Part shown: positions 58,431-64,000 of the stretch, piece after piece
Numbering within the stretch: the first letter of the stretch is position 1
Layout of the letters: each line of letters starts with the position of its first letter
Source: Hondaea fermentalgiana
Lineage: Eukaryota > Sar > Bigyra > Thraustochytrida > Thraustochytriidae
DNA length: 64,000 bases
NCBI GenBank assembly: GCA_014084085.1
Contig: NPFB01000026.1
Location: forward strand, 48,975-112,974
Reading direction: 5' to 3'
Notes under the pieces: generated by a model
The model's input: only the letters and a program-made list of their open reading frames with translations
The model's database searches: none
What the model was told of the DNA's origin: nothing
Position numbers and translations under genes: made by a program

Positions 58431-61400
58431 AAGAACGAAGAAGAAACGGCAGGCTCAAATGACGGTAGTCTGCTCACGTCCAGGCCCTTTTCGGAAATGA
58501 AGTGCTGAATGGCCTCGATTAGATGCTTACCCTTGGTGCTGGCCTTGTTGGGCCCAATTCCCGGCATCTGGCCAAGCTCGTGAAGATTGAGCGGCAGGGC
58601 GCATGCGATGGCTTGTAAATGATCGTCGCTAAAGATGAGCCAGTGTCGCGAGCGCTGCGAGTCAGAAGTGAGGGAGTCCTCCACGAGCTGGACTGTGGCC
58701 TCGTGCAGTCGCTCCAGCAGTTCAGCGCGAAGATGCGATGGGGTCCGACCCGCGCCAGATACAATGTCTGCCCCGCCGCTATCTGCTGCAACGCGCGAGC
58801 CCCGGTTGAGACCGCGACCCGTGACGCCAACAAAATCATCGTCATCATCGTTGTCCTCGACATCTAAAGTGTCACGAACGAAAGAGAGACTTCGAAAATC
58901 AGAACCAGACTTGGAAGCAGATGACCGTGGGCGCTTTGTTGCGAATTCGCGACTTTGCGGTGGCACTCGCGAAGACATTGCAGACGGAGAATTGCCAAAG
59001 TAGGAAGACGAAGACGACGCAGGGGCAGATCGTTTGAGCGGAAGCGCGCGCCCCTTGGACGAGGTGGACGACGACGCCCTTCCGCCTTCAATGAGGCGGA
59101 TTGTGATTGGTTTCGGATTTTGCAAAAACGCAGTCGCTCCGGATCCGGGCCGCAGGTACGAATTCGTGTACTGACCCGTAGCCAAGTCGTATTCCTCGAG
59201 GACCCCCTGCACAAAAAGTAGCGTGACAACGCGCTCAACATCGCAAATTTTCCATGTTTTGTAGTTTCCGAACTGCGGGCACTCGCGCGCGCCACCACTT
59301 ACACCGCGAACCGTTTTCGTGAGTGCTGACATGGTGATCTTGCCCCCATTTCCGCTGTTGACCATCTGAGCACATTGCACAAGCGCTTTGGCAAGGTCAG
59401 TCGCGTCCGTTTCTACAATTGAGCGCGTACCGCGATCCGCGCAATTATCGCATGTTTTGTTGCACTGCTGTGCATCAAAGGTTTCGTTGAAGTGCTCGCA
59501 GATGAGAGCGCGGCGGCACTCGGCCTTGTTAAGGCAAAAATTTGTCATTTGCGATAACTCCTGAATCTGACGATGCACCTTGCGCGGAGCGTTGGCTCCA
59601 CTTCCGTAGCCGCCGCCGCCGCCGCCGCCGCCGCCATAACTACTGTTTCCGCTTGGCTGGTCCTGGGGCTCGGCGCGAATGAGCCGTTCAATGCGTGTCT
59701 TATCGGAGAGCTGGAACATGACAGCGCACTCTGCGATCTTGCCGTCACGCCCGCCACGCCCGCTCTCTTGGTAAAAGTTGGTGATCGACTTTGGCATGGT
59801 GAAATGCACCACGTACCGCACGTCGGGCTTGTTGATGCCCATGCCAAAAGCGATCGTCGCGACAATGACCCGAACCTTGTTGTTGCTCCACAGATTTTGC
59901 TTGCTCTGTCGCTCCTGTGGGTCTGCGATTCCCGCGTGGTAAAAGGTGACTGCGTGAGCGCCGAGCTTGCGTTGCAACCCGAAACAGACGTCCTCGGTCT
60001 CTTTCCGCGAAAAGCAATAGATGATGCCGCACTGATTCCGCCGCTGGCCGGAGCTCACGTAGTTTGCAAGCGTCTCAATGTTTTCCTTCATGCTACGTTT
60101 CTTGGGGAGAATCTTGTAGCGAAGATTGACGCGGTTGAAGCTGAGCTTGACAATCTCCGGGTCCCGCAGGCCGAGCACGTTGATGACATCACTGATGACA
60201 ATTTTTGTGGCGGTGGCCGTCAATGCCAAGATTGGCACGGAGCGAAAGTTTTCTCGAAGAATGTTGAGTCGCAGGTAGTCGCTACGAAATGCGTGACCCC
60301 ACTGACTAACGCAATGCGCCTCGTCAATGACAAATCTGGCCAAAAGTCCTTTAAGTTGAAGGCGCTGCAGCGTTTGCACAAAGGACGGACTCTGCGCAAT
60401 CTTTTCGGGTGTGACGTACAAGAGCTTGAGGGCGTCGGCGTGAAGGTCGCGGATAATTTCCAGATATGAGGGACCGCTGTCGTCCGCGGCAGCTCCCTGG
60501 CCCAAAAAGAATGCAGCTTTCACACCACACGCGTTGAGTGCCATGACCTGGTCCTGAATGAGCGAGACGAGTGGCGAGATGACAATGGTAACACCCTGCG
60601 ATATGAGCGCTGGAACCTGATAGCACAGTGACTTTCCACCACCCGTGGGCATGAGCACAAAGGCGTCACGGCCCGTGAGCGAAGCATGAATTGCGGATCG
60701 TTGACCTGGTCGAAATTTGTGATACCCGAAATATCTTTGATTCGTCTCGTAGACGGTTGTCCAATCGAATGATCCTTGCGATCTAGCCTCCAACGCATCT
60801 TCCTGACGCGTCAGCGCAGCGGCAGACATGACGGCCTTGTTCGAACCTTCGTGGTGGACGCCGCTTGCACGGTGCAGAGGAGGAGTTATGAGCGGTTCGA
60901 ACTGTGGCGTGGTAGATGATCCAAAGCCGTTGCCACCCATGTTGTAGGTGTTGTTATCGATGGTGTTGTTGTTGTTGGAGTCGGAGTAGTTGCTGCTAAA
61001 GCTGTGATTGGAGTAATTGTTGCTGATGTTGTTGTGATTGCTGCTAAAGCTGTGATTGGAGTAATTGTTGTTGTAGTTTGAAACACCGTTACTTGCGTTG
61101 CTGAAGGTGCTATCGTTACTGCGATTGCCATCCCCATAGACTCCAGCAAGGCTGCGAGATGCGAAACTGTCATTGGAGTTATTGCCGTTCGGCTCGTAGG
61201 TGCTTGCGCAGGTGCCCAAAGCCGAAGTCGAGCGGCCCACGGGCGATATATAAGGTGAGTCATTCGCTGCGTTCTCGACAGCGTCAAAGCGAGGCGCGGG
61301 CGGGGCTGATCCAGAGTGCCTTCCAGAGCCCCCTCCGGCGCCGGACGAGATGGTGGGCGTTTTGAAAGCCGTGGCATCAAATGCACCATGCGGCTCAGAC

Positions 61401-62047
61401 TGACTCCTCGAAAGTGAGTATGTTGGACGTACATGTGACGAGGAAGAAGAAGAAGAAGAAGAGGAGGAGGAGGAGGAGGAGGACGATGACGACGATCGAA
61501 AATTCGATTTTTGCTCGCTGGGCGCCGGCGCGACAAGTTGCACGAGGTCATCCATTGAGTAACCAGCTGCATCCATAATCTCTTGCTTGGACATCGTGCG
61601 GGAGAGATCGCTGGTGGTTCGAGATGCCTGCTTGCTGATAACGTGAGGTTCTCGTTCAGCGGTAACGTTAGCCGTTGCAGACGTCGTCGGGGCAGAAGTG
61701 GTGATGGATGTCGCTGACGCAGGTTTCGACGGAACAGGCCGCTGTGCTGGCGGAAGGACGGAGGATTTGGGTAGACCTGAAAGATCTGGTGCGAGGCCGC
61801 GAGCTCCAGGCGCAACTTTGATTGGCGAAAACGTGGTTACCTTGAGCAGACGCACGGCGGCCCGACGATCAGGCGTTCCCTTTTGCAGGGCAATTTCCGC
61901 CCGTGAGCTCTGCACGAAAACGCGCCGCCGAAGATAGGCGGTCGCATCGCGCTGAAGCTCTTTTTCCCGCACAGCGAGCTGTTCCGCCAGGTTTGTGCGC
62001 AGCGCGCGCGGCGCCACCCCACTGCAGCTAGCGACCGGGCTCTCCAT
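58427..62047 (-). CDS. RecQ-family DNA helicase with RQC zinc site and HRDC domain (BLM/Sgs1-like)
   Basis: 3'-5' helicase for recombination intermediates and stalled forks. The 1,206 residues open with a 430-residue disordered part. This contains a 17-residue poly-Ser run and an Asn/Ser-rich zone with a 48-bp internal DNA repeat. The helicase core starts near 430 (YFGYHKFRPGQRSAI). Walker A MPTGGGKS is at 466-473, the DEAH box at 575-578, and GRGGRDG and the RecQ zinc cysteines (CRRALIC...CDNC) come later. A winged-helix RQC stretch and a C-terminal HRDC domain (about 1115-1195) complete the BLM/Sgs1 layout; WRN-type exonuclease is absent. A Gly run interrupts the zinc region. The first ATG is 62047; the frame opens 14 codons earlier at GTG. 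Confidence 0.93.
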   Translation of the reverse strand: MESPVASCSGVAPRALRTNLAEQLAVREKELQRDATAYLRRRVFVQSSRAEIALQKGTPDRRAAVRLLKVTTFSPIKVAPGARGLAPDLSGLPKSSVLPPAQRPVPSKPASATSITTSAPTTSATANVTAEREPHVISKQASRTTSDLSRTMSKQEIMDAAGYSMDDLVQLVAPAPSEQKSNFRSSSSSSSSSSSSSSSSSSSSHVRPTYSLSRSQSEPHGAFDATAFKTPTISSGAGGGSGRHSGSAPPAPRFDAVENAANDSPYISPVGRSTSALGTCASTYEPNGNNSNDSFASRSLAGVYGDGNRSNDSTFSNASNGVSNYNNNYSNHSFSSNHNNISNNYSNHSFSSNYSDSNNNNTIDNNTYNMGGNGFGSSTTPQFEPLITPPLHRASGVHHEGSNKAVMSAAALTRQEDALEARSQGSFDWTTVYETNQRYFGYHKFRPGQRSAIHASLTGRDAFVLMPTGGGKSLCYQVPALISQGVTIVISPLVSLIQDQVMALNACGVKAAFFLGQGAAADDSGPSYLEIIRDLHADALKLLYVTPEKIAQSPSFVQTLQRLQLKGLLARFVIDEAHCVSQWGHAFRSDYLRLNILRENFRSVPILALTATATKIVISDVINVLGLRDPEIVKLSFNRVNLRYKILPKKRSMKENIETLANYVSSGQRRNQCGIIYCFSRKETEDVCFGLQRKLGAHAVTFYHAGIADPQERQSKQNLWSNNKVRVIVATIAFGMGINKPDVRYVVHFTMPKSITNFYQESGRGGRDGKIAECAVMFQLSDKTRIERLIRAEPQDQPSGNSSYGGGGGGGGGYGSGANAPRKVHRQIQELSQMTNFCLNKAECRRALICEHFNETFDAQQCNKTCDNCADRGTRSIVETDATDLAKALVQCAQMVNSGNGGKITMSALTKTVRGVSGGARECPQFGNYKTWKICDVERVVTLLFVQGVLEEYDLATGQYTNSYLRPGSGATAFLQNPKPITIRLIEGGRASSSTSSKGRALPLKRSAPASSSSSYFGNSPSAMSSRVPPQSREFATKRPRSSASKSGSDFRSLSFVRDTLDVEDNDDDDDFVGVTGRGLNRGSRVAADSGGADIVSGAGRTPSHLRAELLERLHEATVQLVEDSLTSDSQRSRHWLIFSDDHLQAIACALPLNLHELGQMPGIGPNKASTKGKHLIEAIQHFISEKGLDVSRLPSFEPAVSSSFF
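60991..61070. repeat. Direct repeat (32 bp, period 48) inside the RecQ gene
   Basis: Two identical 32-bp copies at 60991-61022 and 61039-61070 encode repeated NYSNHSFSS in the disordered Asn/Ser-rich zone. Confidence 0.85.
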
Positions 62048-62678
62048 GCTCTCAAATCCACGACCTGGATCTGGCAGCCCCAGCAGCACTGCCTAGCTCA
62101 ACCACCGCGCTCACTTGTCCTTCTGGCCGGAGACCTGCACGCGCAGTCGTGGAGCGGAGCCAGGTAGGCAGGCACGCAGGCACGCAGGCGCCTCTGCGAG
62201 CCCCGCTCGCCCTCTCGCTCGCTCGCTCGCTCGCTCGTTCGCTTGCGCGGGTATGCTACTTGCTGCTTCTTCTCCTCGGCTGCCGTGCTGACCCGTAGAC
62301 ACTGACCGGCAAGGGAAAAACCGGCGGATTGTTCACTGAAGGTGAATGAACAATGCGGAGCGTGCAAGTCCAACATTTCTCCTCCCGCCCTTGCAGACAG
62401 AGCTGGCCTTGGTTTGCATTTTGAAAATCGTGGGCGCCGTGTCATTGACCAGTGAGGGCCGGAGAGAACAGCCGGCAAAGAGGGGAACTTTTGAGGAGGG
62501 GCGGGCGACCCTAACCGGAACGCCAAACCTAACCGACCTGGCCCGAGAGTCCCGAACGGTCAGCCAGCAGACAGAAGACAGAGCAGACAGACGTTGAGCG
62601 AGAGCGAGGCGGCGAGCGGGCGGGCGCAGAGGCAAGGGCCGGAGCCAGGGGAGAAACGGTAGGCAGGCGCGCGGCGGG
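62048..62678. other. Divergent promoter region, RecQ / RPAP3
   Basis: 631 nt with a GCTC tract at 62215-62240 on the RecQ side. No coding signal recognised. Confidence 0.55.
62215..62240. repeat. GCTC tetranucleotide tract upstream of RecQ
   Basis: About six units; on the RecQ strand it reads GAGC, as in the tracts before the first gene and UDP-sugar pyrophosphorylase. Confidence 0.8.
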
Positions 62679-64000
62679 ATGGACCCGACCAAAGCGTTGC
62701 AGGCGCAGGTGAACATCCGTCGCGAGGCACAGCGGCTGCAGGTAAGTGGCGAGGATGGGCCCGGGTCAAGGAAAACTAGCCCACTCGAAAAGGAAAGCGG
62801 ACACGCGCAGACTCACGCGCTCAAGGGACACGATTTTTCTGGAGAGCACAGGAGTACAGCTCGGACCTCGCTCGTTGGGAAGCTTCAATTAAGAAGAAAG
62901 ATGCCAGCTTGCGCGGACGCCGGCCTCGACCCGAACAAGCAGCCTCGGCCGCCGCCACAACAAACGCAGACAAAGGTGGTGCCGCCGATGCCATCAACGC
63001 AAGAACTTCTTCCGTGCCCCCTGTACGCGGGCAGACGTCGCAGGACGTGCGCAAGAATGCCGCATCACATACGTATGATCAAGGCTACAAGAAGTGGGAA
63101 TCTTTCGACGTGGATCGCGCGCTGGCCGAGGTGGACGGCCAAGCCACAACGACCGGGGTGTCTCCGGATCAAGACCCAAAGGCGGCAGACGCACCTATTC
63201 AGGCATCTTTTCCCGGTGCAAAATTGAGTTCTGGCCCTGTGACGCCAGCGTCGATCGTTCCCTCGGACTTGTCTTTCCCTCAAACAACTTCTGCATCTTC
63301 CCGTCATGGAGCCTTTCCTGACGCGGATCCCGTCGAGGCCAAGCCCCGTGACGTGACCGAGCGCGAGCGCGGAAATGATTACTACAAAAAGGGGGACTTT
63401 GCGCAGGCGGTCAAGTTTTATACGCGCGCGATTGGTTTCAATCCACGCAGCGCTGTCGCTTACTCGAACCGGGCCATGGCGCTCCTGAAGCTCAAGGACT
63501 TTACGGCTGCCGACGCAGATTGCTGCAGCGCACTTGAGCTCGATCCGACGCACGTCAAGTCCCTCACGCGTCGCGCCACGGCGCGCAATGCTCTGGGACG
63601 CCATCGTGCCGCCTTTGTCGATTTCGCTCTCGTTCGCGAGCTTGAACCTCAAAATCGTCAGGCCATCGCCGAGCTTGCGCGCACGCGAGAACTTGTCCGA
63701 AGCTCGGCGCGACGTGCACCGCGTACGCGCGTTTCCGTCACGCGCGTCTCCTCGCAAGAGGCGTCCTCGCATCCTCTCGACGAAAACAACCAAAGTGTGG
63801 CGAATGAAACACAGCCAGCCACAACGATCAAGTCGTCGCCGCGCGACATCGTTCCAAAGCCCCAGGAAACACTGCGCCCTACACAGGATAAGGATGATAG
63901 CAATACTGGACGCAATGATTGTGACGATGGCGTTACAGCACGTGCGTCGACAAATATTAGCAGCGTATCAAACGACGAAGCTCTTCCCGTCAAGACGATC
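62679..64000 (+). CDS. RPAP3: RPAP3-like TPR protein, R2TP co-chaperone (2 exons seen, 3' end outside window)
   Basis: Scaffold of the R2TP/HSP90 machinery that assembles RNA polymerases, PIKKs and axonemal dyneins. Exon 1 is 62679-62741 (21 codons). A 110-nt intron (62742-62851, GTAAGT...CAG) leads to exon 2 from 62852, open in frame to the window end. That gives 404 residues without a stop. The N-terminus REAQRLQ/EYSSDLARWEASIKKKD matches the RPAP3 start (a short helix then DLxxWE..IKxKD), followed by YDQGYKKWESFDVDRALAEVD. A TPR array begins near residue 188 (ERERGNDYYKKGDFAQAVKFY, AVAYSNRAMALLKLKDFTAA and a third repeat ending ELEP). A disordered Thr/Asp-rich part follows. The C-terminal RPAP3 domain would lie beyond the window. 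Confidence 0.88.

Overview
The window is nuclear DNA from a protist with a compact, GC-rich genome. Most genes are single long open frames: six of the 22 recognised genes carry introns, nine introns in all, short (78-237 nt), with GT donors and CAG acceptors. Gene content (nuclear complex I subunit NDUFS8, ADCY10-type soluble adenylyl cyclase, BBSome and axonemal proteins, UDP-sugar pyrophosphorylase, DMC1, a long-tailed myosin) together with many GAGC/AAGC/CAGA tetranucleotide tracts suggests a flagellate stramenopile. A thraustochytrid (labyrinthulomycete) is my best guess, but this is inferred from gene content and style, not from a database match. A run of exactly 100 N at 25613-25712 is an assembly gap that cuts the 5' end of NDUFS8.

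Layout. 1-12.4 kb: an unknown acidic nuclear-type protein (+), a 2,046-residue myosin (-) and UDP-sugar pyrophosphorylase (+). 12.9-25.7 kb, all minus strand: a fatty acid hydroxylase/sterol desaturase family enzyme (2 exons), the meiotic recombinase DMC1 (4 exons), an SFI1-like centrosomal protein, eIF5B, and NDUFS8 (at least 3 exons). 26.4-33.6 kb: an F-box-like/RCC1 protein (+), a NuSAP-like protein (-), a small multi-span membrane protein (+), a rhomboid protease (-, 2 exons) and an AKAP7-like 2H phosphoesterase (+). 34-53.4 kb, three very large intronless genes on the plus strand: a ZRANB3-type SNF2 translocase with HNH nuclease, a MYCBPAP-like axonemal protein carrying a degenerate phosphoglycerate-kinase-like module, and soluble adenylyl cyclase. 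53.8-64 kb: NTA1-type N-terminal amidase (-, 2 exons), BBIP1 (+), a membrane-anchored protein with a carbohydrate-binding-like domain (-), ARV1 (+), a BLM/Sgs1-type RecQ helicase (-, its stop overlapping the stop of ARV1), and RPAP3 (+, running off the right end).

How the genes relate. There are no operons. Two functional themes recur. One is flagellum, basal body and spindle (MYCBPAP-like, ADCY10, BBIP1, SFI1-like, NuSAP-like, and RPAP3 as an R2TP/dynein-assembly cofactor). The other is DNA recombination and fork repair (DMC1, ZRANB3, RecQ). The most unusual single object is the MYCBPAP-like protein fused to a pseudo-phosphoglycerate kinase, immediately upstream of and co-oriented with soluble adenylyl cyclase.
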